Source of the DNA: Campylobacteraceae bacterium | Lineage (GTDB): Bacteria > Campylobacterota > Campylobacteria > Campylobacterales > Sulfurovaceae | Length of the DNA: 43,970 nucleotides | Direction of reading: 5' to 3' | Assembly: GCA_027081065.1 (NCBI GenBank) | Contig: JALWLW010000085.1 | Span: 1 to 43,970 of the forward strand | Shown here: positions 15,268 through 23,921 of the stretch, piece by piece | How the letters are laid out: each line of letters opens with the position of its first letter | Position numbering within the stretch: position 1 is the stretch's first letter | Notes under the pieces: generated by a model | The model's input: only the letters and a program-made list of their open reading frames with translations | What the model was told of the DNA's origin: nothing | The model's database searches: none | Made by a program: the position numbers and the translations under genes

Positions 15268-16914
15268 TTATGTTCGCTCTGAAATACGTTTTTTACAAGA
15301 ATTTCCATCGATACAGAACATTCCCTTACCTTTTTTAGCAGGTTTAAGCTCTTCAGCGTTTTCATTTCCACATTTTTTACATTTGTTTTCATCTGAGATG
15401 ACAGGTGCTTTTGGGGCTTCTGGTCTCATGGCAGGGAAAAGAAGCACATCACGAATGGTCTGTTGGTTAGTAAGCATCATAACCAATCTATCAATTCCAA
15501 TTCCCTCACCTGCTGTTGGTGTCATACCATAGCTAAGAGCCTTTACAAAGTCGGTGTCCATGTGCATCGCTTCATCATCGCCTGTTAACTCTTTGGCATC
15601 AACTTGTGCTTGAAATCTTTTAAACTGGTCAATTGGGTCGTTAAGCTCAGAGAAACCATTGGCTAACTCTGCACCAGCTACAAAGAACTCAAAACGTTCT
15701 GCTATTTCAGGGTTGGCATCGCTTCTTCGTGCAAGTGGAGAGATGTCAACAGGGTAGTCTGTAATGAACGTTGGGTTAATAAGTTTTGCTTCAACGAATT
15801 CATCAAAAAGTTCAGCTTGAACATAACCGATTGTCCAGTTGTCATCATTTTTAAGATTATTTTCTTTTAAAAATGCTAAACCTTTGTCTCTATCTTCGGC
15901 TATTTCTCGTGGAATACCCCCAATGTTGACAATAGAATCAATCCAAGTTACACGTGTAAATGGCGTACTAAAGTCTACCTCTTTGTCCCCATAAGGTAGT
16001 TTTCTATCTAACTTTAAAGTGTCAAATATATAATCAAATAACTCTTCAGTTACTTCCATAAGTTCGATGTATGTTTTGTATGCCCAGTAAAATTCAATAA
16101 CTGTAAATTCAGGGTTATGCGTGGCATCAATCCCTTCATTTCTAAAGTTTTTACCTATTTCAAAAACGGCATCCATCCCACCTGTGATGAGTTTTTTTAG
16201 GTAAAGCTCTGGTGCAATTCTTAAAAATCTGTCTACACCTAAAGCATTATGGTGTGTAGTAAATGGTTTTGCATTTGCTCCACCCAAAATAGGGTGCATC
16301 ATAGGAGTTTCAACCTCTAAAAAGCCTTTGTCTTCAAAGAAATGTCTAATGGTTGATACAATACGAGAACGAAGCTTAAATCGTTTGGTAACTTCAGCAT
16401 CCATTATCATGTCAAGGTAACGCTGTCGGTATTTAATCTCGGCATCTTGAATACCATGAAACTTTTCAGGAAGAGGAGAGATAGCTTTTGTCACTAAATT
16501 TACCTCTAAACAGTGTAGTGTAAGTTCACCTGTACCTGTTACAAAAGGGTAGCCTTGTACCTCAATGATGTCTCCAACTTCAAAAAGTTTTTTAACTACG
16601 TCATTGTAATAGTTTTCAGGAAGGTCATCACGGTTAAAGTAAATTTGAACCAAACCATTTTCATCTTCTATTTTTGCAAAGGCTGCTTTTCCCATAATAC
16701 GTATGAATTTAAGACGACCTGTAAGTCTATATGATTTGCTCTCATCTTTTTTCATCTCTTGAGTTTCTATATCATGAACATAAGCACATTCACTTAAAAA
16801 TTGTGCAGAGGGTGTTCCTTTTTTGACTTGATTTGGGTAAGGGTTAATTCCTTTTTCTCTTAGTGTTTCTGTTTTTTTAATTCGCTCTTGAATATATTGG
16901 TTGTCAAATATCAA
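15268..16914 (-). CDS. lysS: lysyl-tRNA synthetase, class II, with C-terminal zinc-ribbon-like tail (548 aa)
   Basis: Charges tRNA-Lys with lysine. It has the OB-fold anticodon domain (about residues 60-160), class II motif 2 (GKNFRNEGIDATHNPEFTV) and motif 3 (GEGIGIDRLVMML). The usual end, RDVLLFPAMRP, lies near residue 497; after it there are about 50 extra residues with C512-xx-C515 and C534-x5-C540, a probable zinc ribbon absent from E. coli LysS (505 aa). The start is a TTG with AGGAG five bases upstream; the next in-frame methionine is about 50 residues later. Same order as Campylobacter fur-lysS. Confidence 0.93.
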   Translation of the reverse strand: MIFDNQYIQERIKKTETLREKGINPYPNQVKKGTPSAQFLSECAYVHDIETQEMKKDESKSYRLTGRLKFIRIMGKAAFAKIEDENGLVQIYFNRDDLPENYYNDVVKKLFEVGDIIEVQGYPFVTGTGELTLHCLEVNLVTKAISPLPEKFHGIQDAEIKYRQRYLDMIMDAEVTKRFKLRSRIVSTIRHFFEDKGFLEVETPMMHPILGGANAKPFTTHHNALGVDRFLRIAPELYLKKLITGGMDAVFEIGKNFRNEGIDATHNPEFTVIEFYWAYKTYIELMEVTEELFDYIFDTLKLDRKLPYGDKEVDFSTPFTRVTWIDSIVNIGGIPREIAEDRDKGLAFLKENNLKNDDNWTIGYVQAELFDEFVEAKLINPTFITDYPVDISPLARRSDANPEIAERFEFFVAGAELANGFSELNDPIDQFKRFQAQVDAKELTGDDEAMHMDTDFVKALSYGMTPTAGEGIGIDRLVMMLTNQQTIRDVLLFPAMRPEAPKAPVISDENKCKKCGNENAEELKPAKKGKGMFCIDGNSCKKRISERT

Positions 16915-16986
16915 GTTTTCTCCTAAAATATTTTTTATAGTAGTTGGTTTATAGATGAATTGTTAGGTTAGATGTTTTGGGGAGGG

Positions 16987-17442
16987 TTACTCTTTAGCCA
17001 TACAAGCTGAACAAGTACCCGTAATCTTCATAACATGATTGCTCATTTTAAAATTGAATTTTTCAGCAATCTCTTCTTGTCTTTTTTCAATGATATCATC
17101 ATAAAACTCTTCAATATTTCCACATTTTATGCATACTAAATGGTCATGGTGTTTTTTTAATCCAAATTCATATTTTTTACCTTGTGTACCAAAAGAGATA
17201 GAACTTACCATTTCAGCATCTTCGAGTAGTGTTAAGGTACGATAAACAGTCGCTATACCTAATTTAATTTCAGGGTAGCTCTCTTTAATAAGATTGTAAA
17301 TATCCTCAGGTGTAAAATGACCATCATTATCATAGATGACTTTAAGAATAAGTTCACGTTGAGTGGTATACTTAAGATTGGTAGTTTTGAGTAACTTTTT
17401 AAAGTTCTCTAAGAGATCATCATATGATATGCTGTTTGGCAT
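16987..17442 (-). CDS. fur: Fur-family ferric uptake regulator (151 aa)
   Basis: Iron-responsive repressor. The N-terminal winged helix includes YTTQRELILKVIYDNDGHFTPEDIY and LGIATVYRTLTLLEDAEMV. The metal-binding half has KKHHDHLVCIKCGNIEEF and ends TGTCSACMAKE, giving two CxxC pairs (C104/C107 and C144/C147), the structural zinc site. Length is typical. It lies 13 nt after cvpA and upstream of lysS on the same strand, as in Campylobacter jejuni. Fur rather than Zur/PerR is supported by synteny; the sequence alone does not prove the sensed metal. Confidence 0.9.
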   Translation of the reverse strand: MPNSISYDDLLENFKKLLKTTNLKYTTQRELILKVIYDNDGHFTPEDIYNLIKESYPEIKLGIATVYRTLTLLEDAEMVSSISFGTQGKKYEFGLKKHHDHLVCIKCGNIEEFYDDIIEKRQEEIAEKFNFKMSNHVMKITGTCSACMAKE

Positions 17443-17455
17443 TTGCTTACGTCCT

Positions 17456-18061
17456 TTAGTTTGATGCGTTTTGCTCAGTTAGTGTACTGGAAGGAGTTTT
17501 ACTTAAATTGTTTTCATTTACTTTTTTAATACTTGATGTACCATTTGAGTCTTTTGGGATACTTTGATTTAAATCAATATTTAAAATCATTGCACCTACT
17601 TCACTCATTGGTTCAAAAAGTTTTGTTTCAGCTTTAAATTTTGTTGCTGATTTTTCAAAAAAATCAGCTTGGCTTACAGCAAAAATAATTAAAGAAAAGA
17701 TAAATAGATAGCGTCCAGCAGAAAGAATATAGCCCATTAACCTACTTAAAAAGCCACTAGGTCTTGAAGTAAAATTACTAATAATTGAAGAGATAAACCC
17801 AATGACTAGCCAAACAGTAAGAATGATGATAATAAAACCAATAATATTTGCAAAGTCATCAGAAATTTTAGGAACAAGTTCCTGTTCATTAATGAATTGA
17901 ACAGCCATGGTATTGTATCTAGCTGCTAAAAGTACACCAGCAACGATACTTATGAAGTTTAGTAGCTCTTTTGTAAAACCATTTACTAAACCTTTAATTG
18001 CTAAAAATGCGACCAATACAACAATAATAATATCTACAATGTGAAAACCCATGAATTCCAT
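17456..18061 (-). CDS. cvpA: CvpA-family membrane protein (201 aa)
   Basis: Four hydrophobic helices: about residues 5-25 (IVDIIIVVLVAFLAIKGLVN), 32-48, 73-98 (IIGFIIIILTVWLVIGFISS) and 110-130 (LMGYILSAGRYLFIFSLIIF). The glycine/phenylalanine pattern KGLVNGFTKELLNF is characteristic of CvpA/colicin V production family proteins, and a low-complexity polar tail follows. A good ribosome-binding site (AAAGGAAATGG) precedes ATG 18061. The family is needed for colicin V export and envelope homeostasis in E. coli, but its molecular function is unclear. Position upstream of fur and lysS is conserved with Campylobacter. Confidence 0.85.
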   Translation of the reverse strand: MEFMGFHIVDIIIVVLVAFLAIKGLVNGFTKELLNFISIVAGVLLAARYNTMAVQFINEQELVPKISDDFANIIGFIIIILTVWLVIGFISSIISNFTSRPSGFLSRLMGYILSAGRYLFIFSLIIFAVSQADFFEKSATKFKAETKLFEPMSEVGAMILNIDLNQSIPKDSNGTSSIKKVNENNLSKTPSSTLTEQNASN

Positions 18062-18130
18062 AAAACCATTTCCTTTTTTTAATCCATAATATTTAACAAA
18101 TTAAAATTTTTTATGAAATTATATCCTAAT

Positions 18131-19195
18131 TTATCTAAAATTGCTATTTTTCTTTAGCTCATCTGGTTTACTAGAATATTGTAAAGCATTTTCTTTTGAA
18201 ATCAATCTTTTTTCTACCAATCTGATGAGCTCTTGGGTTTGTGTTTGCATCCCACTTCGACCTTGACCTAATTGCATTTGAGAATAAATTTGATGAATTT
18301 TATCTTCTCTAATTAAGTTGGCTATGGCATTGTTTGAAACTAAGATTTCAGGTACAGCAACTCTACCACCTCCTATTTTTGGTAGTAGAACTTGAGATAT
18401 AACAGCAACCAGTGAAGTTGAAATCATGGTTCTAATTTGTGCTTGCTCATCGCCATTAAATACATCGATAATACGGTTAATTGTCCCTGGTGCTGAGTTA
18501 GTATGTAGTGTTCCAAAGACTAAGTGACCTGTCTCAGCTGCTGAAAGTGCTGCCTCTATGGTTTCTTTATCTCTCATCTCTCCAATAAGGATGATATCTG
18601 GATCTTGTCTCATTGCATATTTTAATGCTGAAGCAAAGCTTTTTGTATCTGCTCCTGTTTCACGGTGTGAAAAAACAGATTTTTTGTTTTGATGTATAAA
18701 CTCAACGGGGTCTTCAATGGTAACAATATGTTTATGTTCTGTTTGATTAATCTCATTGAGAATTGCTGAAAGGGTGGTGGACTTACCTGAACCAGTAGGA
18801 CCTGTAACAAGAATTAGCCCTTTTTCTCTTTTGATAAGCTCTTTATAGAGTGGGGGTGCTTTTAGGTCATCTAGAGAAGGAATTTCAGTAGGAATAATTC
18901 TAAAAGCAGCAGCAATATCTCCTAATGTTCGGTAATAGTTTGCTCTGAAACGACCAATACCAGGAAGCATAAGAGCAAAGTCTAGTTCCAAATGTTCCTC
19001 AAACTCTTTTTTTTGTTTTTCTGTAAGTAGTGCATAAGTCATCTCTTCAATGTCTTCACCTGTAAGTACAGGCAAGTTAACAGCTTTTAGTGTACCATCA
19101 ATACGTATTTGAGGTTCAGCACGAGCGACAAGGTGCAAGTCAGATGCTCCATGAGAGACAACACTTTGTAGTAATTTTTTGATATTGATAGCCAT
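18131..19195 (-). CDS. pilT: PilT-type retraction ATPase (354 aa)
   Basis: Hexameric ATPase that drives type IV pilus retraction. It has the N-terminal PAS-like part with HGASDLHLVA, Walker A GPTGSGKST at residues 132-140, Asp box IEDPVEF, Walker B DPDIILIGEMRD, His box GHLVFGTLHTNSA and a C-terminal NAIANLIRE, the equivalent of the AIRNLIRE motif needed for retraction by PilT. No other pilus gene is in the window. It is inserted between gatC and cvpA, which are adjacent in Campylobacter as I recall. The Shine-Dalgarno is weak (AAAGATTTAAT). Confidence 0.9.
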   Translation of the reverse strand: MAINIKKLLQSVVSHGASDLHLVARAEPQIRIDGTLKAVNLPVLTGEDIEEMTYALLTEKQKKEFEEHLELDFALMLPGIGRFRANYYRTLGDIAAAFRIIPTEIPSLDDLKAPPLYKELIKREKGLILVTGPTGSGKSTTLSAILNEINQTEHKHIVTIEDPVEFIHQNKKSVFSHRETGADTKSFASALKYAMRQDPDIILIGEMRDKETIEAALSAAETGHLVFGTLHTNSAPGTINRIIDVFNGDEQAQIRTMISTSLVAVISQVLLPKIGGGRVAVPEILVSNNAIANLIREDKIHQIYSQMQLGQGRSGMQTQTQELIRLVEKRLISKENALQYSSKPDELKKNSNFR

Positions 19196-19272
19196 ATTAA
19201 ATCTTTATTATTAATTTAATAAAACTATATAAAAATTATTCTTTATTTTTGGTTAAGTTTAATGCTTTATTT

Positions 19273-19563
19273 CTATTCAATAATTTTGGGAACAATAAAG
19301 AAATCATTTTGGGCATTAGGTGCATGAGAAAAAATACTTTTTGCTATTTCTGATTGATTTTTAGGTGCATCGTCTCTTAAAGGAGTACCCCCATCAAGAG
19401 TAGAAAAACTAGCATTTAACTCATCTGTATTGAGTTCAGAAAGGTTTTCAACATATGCCAAAATTTCTGTTAGTTGATTGGCTAACTCCTCTTTCTTTTC
19501 ATCTTCAATTTTTAGCATAGAGAGCTTTTCTAGTTTTTCCAATAGAGTATTGTCAATAATCAC
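19273..19563 (-). CDS. gatC: Asp/Glu-tRNA amidotransferase subunit GatC (96 aa)
   Basis: Small subunit of GatCAB, which converts Asp-tRNA-Asn or Glu-tRNA-Gln to the amide. Family features are the helix LLEKLEKLSMLKIEDEKKEE, then ILAYVENLSELNTDELN and a TPLRDD segment near the C-terminus, as in other GatC proteins (about 95 aa). A longer reading from ATG at 19590 is open, but the GTG at 19563 has AAAAGGA five bases upstream and gives the normal length, so it is preferred. gatA and gatB are not in the window. GlnRS is encoded at 21414, so the Asn reaction is the likely duty. Confidence 0.88.
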   Translation of the reverse strand: MIIDNTLLEKLEKLSMLKIEDEKKEELANQLTEILAYVENLSELNTDELNASFSTLDGGTPLRDDAPKNQSEIAKSIFSHAPNAQNDFFIVPKIIE

Positions 19564-19590
19564 AGGTATCCTTTTGTAAATAATTGGCAT

Positions 19591-19692
19591 ATTATATATA
19601 AAAAAAGTTAAAGCATAGAATTGTAAAAAGTTAATATAATATTATATAATGTATAATATAAGTAATAACTATTTTAAAGGAATACTATAATT
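19591..19692 (+). promoter_or_regulatory. divergent gatC / rhodanese promoter region
   Basis: Between the two genes are three TATAAT hexamers in a row on the plus strand (19635-19640, 19645-19650, 19652-19657) within an almost pure A/T stretch. One or more probably serve the rhodanese gene. AAAGGA lies 11 nt before its ATG. Confidence 0.45.
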
Positions 19693-20040
19693 ATGAGTGA
19701 AATGTTAAATCAATCAGCTGTTAGTTCAAAAGAATTAGAGAGTTTATTAAAAGAGAGAGAAGAGGGTAATGTTGATTTTCTTCTAGTTGATGTACGGGAG
19801 ATGATGGAGTATGATGCTGGGCATATTAAAGGGGTTGATATTTTAAAACCAACGTCAACTTTTCAAGAGTGGGGACAAGAGTTTCTAGACAAGTATTTAG
19901 ATAAAACAGTTATCTTTACTTGTCGTTCAGGGCATCGTTCAGGGCAAGTTCAAAATGTTTTTAAACAACATGGTTTGAACAATGTTATTAACCATACAGG
20001 TGGAATTATCTCTTATGCAGGTGAGATAGAATTAGGTTAA
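19693..20040 (+). CDS. single-domain rhodanese-like sulfurtransferase (115 aa)
   Basis: One rhodanese domain: LLVDVREMMEYDAGHIKGV, then the active loop TCRSGHRSGQ with the catalytic cysteine, then GLNNVINHTGGI. The loop CRSGHRS matches single-domain rhodaneses of the GlpE/PspE sort. No signal peptide, so cytoplasmic. It would move sulfane sulfur to thiol acceptors; its placement directly before a multiheme cytochrome, and in a genome with sulfide dehydrogenase, fits sulfur metabolism. Ribosome-binding site AAAGGA 11 nt upstream of the ATG. Confidence 0.85.
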   Translation: MSEMLNQSAVSSKELESLLKEREEGNVDFLLVDVREMMEYDAGHIKGVDILKPTSTFQEWGQEFLDKYLDKTVIFTCRSGHRSGQVQNVFKQHGLNNVINHTGGIISYAGEIELG

Positions 20041-20097
20041 AGGCTTATTTTTGATGATGTAGGTTTGATTTTATTAAATCTACGTTACCCTTTCAGT

Positions 20098-21402
20098 ATG
20101 AAAAAAACTATCTTTCTTATTTTTACTCTATTGGTTATTTTATTGTGGTTATTTCAACCAAAAATCTTTCCTTTTTATCTACAACTTACAAAAGAACGTA
20201 TTGGACTGAATGTAGACTTACAAGCCAAAGCTCAAAAAACAGCTCACTTTGTAGGCTCAGACAAATGTCGAAAATGTCATGAAGAGGAACATTTAGCGTG
20301 GAAAAGCTCAATGCATTCTAAGATGATACAAAACATTCAAGAAGATGCTTCTGTGGTAGTTTCCGATTTTACCAAACTCCCTCTTGATGCTGATTTTACT
20401 TTAAAAGAGTCACTCTATACTATTGGTTCAAAGTTTAAACAACGTTATATGATTCCAGCAAAAATTAATGGAAAAGATGATTTTCGTCTAGGAAATTATC
20501 AATGGAATGTGGAAACTAAAAAATGGCAAAAATTTAAGCCTTATAAGTATTGGTATAAAGATGCATATAAGCATGACAATCATGAGTTTCCTACCTCAAA
20601 TACTTGTGATGGATGTCACTTTGTAGGCTATATGTCAACCCAAAAAAGAGTAGAACCTGCAATTGCTTGTGAGTCTTGTCATGGACCAGGAAGTAAGCAT
20701 GTAGAAGATGTAGATAGTCCAGTATATAAAGCCTCGTTACACGACCCTATTCGTGCTAATGAGGTTTGTTTACAATGTCATATGCGAAACCGAGATAAAA
20801 GATTAGATGCGAATATTTCTGTTAAAGATTTATGGGCTATTGCTAAAGATTATCCTGCTGGGTATGAAGCAGGTAAGCCGTTAATAGACTATAAAAAAGT
20901 TGCACCATTCACATTAGGTATTGAGACAAAAGAGTTTTGGGCAAATGGAGCAGCGAAAAAGAACCGAACACAAGGAAATGAATATGTTCATGATGCAATG
21001 TACGCTCATGGCGTGACATGTATTAATTGTCATAATCCTCATGAGTTAAGCAATACTGCACAAAAGTCTGAGGGTAATGATGCATGTATGAAGTGTCATG
21101 ATTATGGTTCACTTATTGGTCCTCATCAGAAATCATTAGAAGCACATACGAAGCATAAAGTAGATTCTAAAGGTTCACTTTGTATAGAATGTCACATGCC
21201 AAAGACAGCTAAACATACTGGAAAGTCACCATTGACGGTACGTTCTCATAAGTTTGAGTTTACCTCACCATTTCAAACACAGCTTTATAAAATGCCAAAA
21301 GAGACCAATGCATGTTATGCTTGTCATACCGATAAAAGTTTGGATGAACTCCAAAAAGATTTGGAGTCATGGGGAATGGTAAAGTGGAAAGATATGCAAT
21401 AA
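20098..21402 (+). CDS. octaheme-type multiheme cytochrome c (434 aa)
   Basis: Periplasmic electron carrier or enzyme with eight CxxCH heme-binding motifs: CRKCH, CDGCH, CESCH, CLQCH, CINCH, CMKCH, CIECH and CYACH. The N-terminus (KKTIFLIFTLLVILLWLF) is a signal or uncleaved anchor. The first motif sits in VGSDKCRKCHEEEHLAWKSS, written here in full 20 residues; such openings occur in the cytochrome c554 / NrfA / octaheme reductase superfamily. All motifs are standard CxxCH; no CxxCK catalytic site is seen. ATG 20098 is preferred to TTG 20065, though neither has a convincing Shine-Dalgarno. The enzyme reaction cannot be told from this. Confidence 0.88.
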   Translation: MKKTIFLIFTLLVILLWLFQPKIFPFYLQLTKERIGLNVDLQAKAQKTAHFVGSDKCRKCHEEEHLAWKSSMHSKMIQNIQEDASVVVSDFTKLPLDADFTLKESLYTIGSKFKQRYMIPAKINGKDDFRLGNYQWNVETKKWQKFKPYKYWYKDAYKHDNHEFPTSNTCDGCHFVGYMSTQKRVEPAIACESCHGPGSKHVEDVDSPVYKASLHDPIRANEVCLQCHMRNRDKRLDANISVKDLWAIAKDYPAGYEAGKPLIDYKKVAPFTLGIETKEFWANGAAKKNRTQGNEYVHDAMYAHGVTCINCHNPHELSNTAQKSEGNDACMKCHDYGSLIGPHQKSLEAHTKHKVDSKGSLCIECHMPKTAKHTGKSPLTVRSHKFEFTSPFQTQLYKMPKETNACYACHTDKSLDELQKDLESWGMVKWKDMQ

Positions 21403-21413
21403 GTTGAAATTTA

Positions 21414-23657
21414 TTATTTCAACTTATCTTTTACTAATTGATTGACAACTGTAGGATTTCCTTTTCCTTTAGTCGCTTTTAAAACTTGTCCTACAAAGAA
21501 ACCAAAGAGTTTGTTGTTTCCTGCTTTAAACTTCTCTACATTCTCAGGATTTTTAGCAATGACCTCATCAATAATTGGCAGAAGAGTCTCTGGGTCACTT
21601 ATCTGAACAAGCCCTTTACTCTCTACTATTTGTTGTGGGTCTTCGCCACTTTTACTCATTTCTTCAAATACCTGTTTCGCAATTTTACTTGAAATAGTCT
21701 CATTATCTAGTAGTTTAACAAGCTGGGCTACTTGAATAGATGTAAATTTAAGCTCATCTAAGGCTTTCTCTTTTAATTCTCTTGCAACCTCATTGGTGAC
21801 AAGATTAGCAAGGTTTACAGGAGTGTTTACCTCAGCTAAAGCCTCTTCGTAGAAAGAAGACAACTGCTTATCACGCGCAAGGGTATTGGCTACTTCAAAG
21901 TTTAGGTTTAACTCATTGGTATACTTCTCAAAACGTGCTTCTTCCTCTTTACTCATTGGTACAACTTCACCATCTATCTGTACTTTTTTAGCTTGAGGTT
22001 TTGGTACTTCTTTTTTCTCTTTTTTAGCCCAAGAGTCCTTAAGCCCTACAATCTTGTTAAAGACAGGCTTTTCATCGGTGTAGTCAATAGGGTCAGCATA
22101 GAAGTACCCTTGTCGCTCAAACTGAAATCTAACATCGGGTTTATTTGTAATGACAGTAGGTTCTATGAGAGCATTTTGAATAATTTTTAAAGAGTTTTCA
22201 TTAATATCTTCTATACCTTCTGGTGCTTCTGTTTTAAAGAGTCGGTCGTAAACTCTTACTTCTACTTTTTTAGCAGTCTTTGCATCTACCCACTGAATGG
22301 CACTTTTAACTTTAATACCACTTGTGTCTTCTCCACTTTTTGAGTTAGCGTGGTACTCTGCTTTGATTTCAATAACTTTACCATTAGCATCTTTAATGAC
22401 TTCTTTGCAAGTGATGATGTACGCATGTCTAAGCCGTACTGATTGTTCTGGTGTAAGTCTAAAGTAACCTTTTGGAGGGGTTTCCATAAAGTCATCACGC
22501 TCAATGTAAATCTCACGAGAGAAAGGTAGTTTACGTGAACCTTCTTTAGGAACATCGTGAGGGTAGTAGGGAGCATTAATCTCTTCAGAACCTTCATAAT
22601 TTTCAATGGTTACTTTAAGTGGGTCAAGTACGGCTAAAACCCTTGGTACTTTTGTGTTTAAGTCATCACGTATCGAGAACTCTAGTTGAGCTACATCAAC
22701 CGTTGAATTTGCTTTGGCAACACCTATTCCATCACAAAAGTTAATGATAGACTCTGGCGTGTAACCTCTTCGTTTATACCCAGCAATAGTCGGTAGGCGA
22801 GGGTCATCCCAACCACTAACAATATTATTATTTACTAACTCTAATAGTTTTCTTTTACTCATAACCGTATAGTTAATGCCTAATCGTGCAAATTCGTGCT
22901 GAAAAGGTCTTGGAGGGGTAAGTTTTAATGTCTCTAGTACCCAGTCATAAATATCACGGTTATTTTCAAACTCTAGTGTACAGATAGAGTGTGAAACACC
23001 TTCAATATAGTCAGACAAACAGTGAGCAAAATCATACATTGGATAGATAGCCCATGCATCTCCTGCTCTAAAATGGTGTGCATGTTTGATTCGATATAGA
23101 AGTGGATCACGCATTTTCATGTTGGCTGAGCTCATATCAATTTTGGCTCGAAGTACATGCTCCCCTTCTTGAAATTCTCCATTTTTCATTCGTTCAAAAA
23201 GCTCTAAGTTTTCGTCAATACTACGTTTTGCATATTTGCTTCTCTCTCCTGCTTGGGTTACTGTTCCACGAAGTTGACGCATCTCTTCTTCATTGGTACT
23301 GTCAACATAGGCTTTACCAATTTTAATAAGTTCTATTGCATAGGCGTAAAGTTTAGGAAAGTAATCAGAGGTATACCGTACATTTTTATCCCATTCAAAT
23401 CCAAGCCACTGTACAGCATCTTTGAGTGCTTCAACATATTGGGTATCTTCTGTAGTAGGATTGGTATCATCCATTCTTAAGTTACAGTGACCTTGGTAAT
23501 CTTTAGCAATACCAAAATTGATGGTTATTGATTTTGCGTGTCCAATATGTGGAAAACCATTTGGCTCTGGAGGAAATCTAGTGACTACTTTTTGGTATTT
23601 ACCAGTATTTAAATCTTCTTCAACTATTCTACGTAAAAAATCTTTATTTTTGCTCAT
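21414..23657 (-). CDS. glnS: glutaminyl-tRNA synthetase with C-terminal YqeY/GatB-like domain (747 aa)
   Basis: Charges tRNA-Gln directly. Class I motifs: RFPPEPNGFPHIGHAKS (HIGH at residues 37-40) and TVMSKRKL (KMSKS-like). The beta-barrel anticodon region ends near residue 560 (FERQGYFYADP). Beyond it are about 190 extra residues: a lysine-rich linker (KKEKKEVPKPQAKK) and a helical domain with SSFYEEALAEV, LVTNEVARELKEKA and NPTVVNQLVKDKL, as in the YqeY / GatB tail; Deinococcus GlnRS is the known example. E. coli GlnRS (554 aa) lacks it. The start is 2 nt after the preceding small gene. Confidence 0.93.
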   Translation of the reverse strand: MSKNKDFLRRIVEEDLNTGKYQKVVTRFPPEPNGFPHIGHAKSITINFGIAKDYQGHCNLRMDDTNPTTEDTQYVEALKDAVQWLGFEWDKNVRYTSDYFPKLYAYAIELIKIGKAYVDSTNEEEMRQLRGTVTQAGERSKYAKRSIDENLELFERMKNGEFQEGEHVLRAKIDMSSANMKMRDPLLYRIKHAHHFRAGDAWAIYPMYDFAHCLSDYIEGVSHSICTLEFENNRDIYDWVLETLKLTPPRPFQHEFARLGINYTVMSKRKLLELVNNNIVSGWDDPRLPTIAGYKRRGYTPESIINFCDGIGVAKANSTVDVAQLEFSIRDDLNTKVPRVLAVLDPLKVTIENYEGSEEINAPYYPHDVPKEGSRKLPFSREIYIERDDFMETPPKGYFRLTPEQSVRLRHAYIITCKEVIKDANGKVIEIKAEYHANSKSGEDTSGIKVKSAIQWVDAKTAKKVEVRVYDRLFKTEAPEGIEDINENSLKIIQNALIEPTVITNKPDVRFQFERQGYFYADPIDYTDEKPVFNKIVGLKDSWAKKEKKEVPKPQAKKVQIDGEVVPMSKEEEARFEKYTNELNLNFEVANTLARDKQLSSFYEEALAEVNTPVNLANLVTNEVARELKEKALDELKFTSIQVAQLVKLLDNETISSKIAKQVFEEMSKSGEDPQQIVESKGLVQISDPETLLPIIDEVIAKNPENVEKFKAGNNKLFGFFVGQVLKATKGKGNPTVVNQLVKDKLK

Positions 23658-23659
23658 GC

Positions 23660-23872
23660 TTACTCAACCTTATCTAAAGCATCGGCATCTCTAGCGAAGA
23701 AAAATCTATGAGGGTAAGAAGCAGAATCAGCAGCTAATATAGCTACAAGAGTAACACTGTTTTCATCCATAGATTCTATTGTACAATGTATCTCTCGTCC
23801 ATGTTTTTTGCTTCGAGCTACATCTTTAACGGTGTCGCCAACTTTTAACATTTTCATCTCTTCTATGGTCAT
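23660..23872 (-). CDS. small conserved-looking protein upstream of glnS (70 aa)
   Basis: ORF of 70 codons that ends 2 nt before glnS, so surely cotranscribed. The product looks like a small beta-rich domain: KVGDTVKDVARSKKHGREIH, then CTIESMDENSVTLVAIL and PHRFFFARDADALDKVE. The KVGDTV start followed by alternating strands resembles KOW/SH3-like barrels, but the match is too weak to name. AAGTAAGG precedes the ATG. Possible roles include an RNA-binding accessory; function unknown. Confidence 0.65.
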   Translation of the reverse strand: MTIEEMKMLKVGDTVKDVARSKKHGREIHCTIESMDENSVTLVAILAADSASYPHRFFFARDADALDKVE

Positions 23873-23921
23873 TTTTTGCTTACCTTACTTTTTAGTTGGA
23901 ATTATAGCAAAAATTTCTAAT

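Noticed and set aside
22286..22606. 106-codon minus-strand ORF in another frame of glnS
   Set aside because: Same strand but out of frame within a conserved synthetase gene; no promoter or ribosome-binding site.
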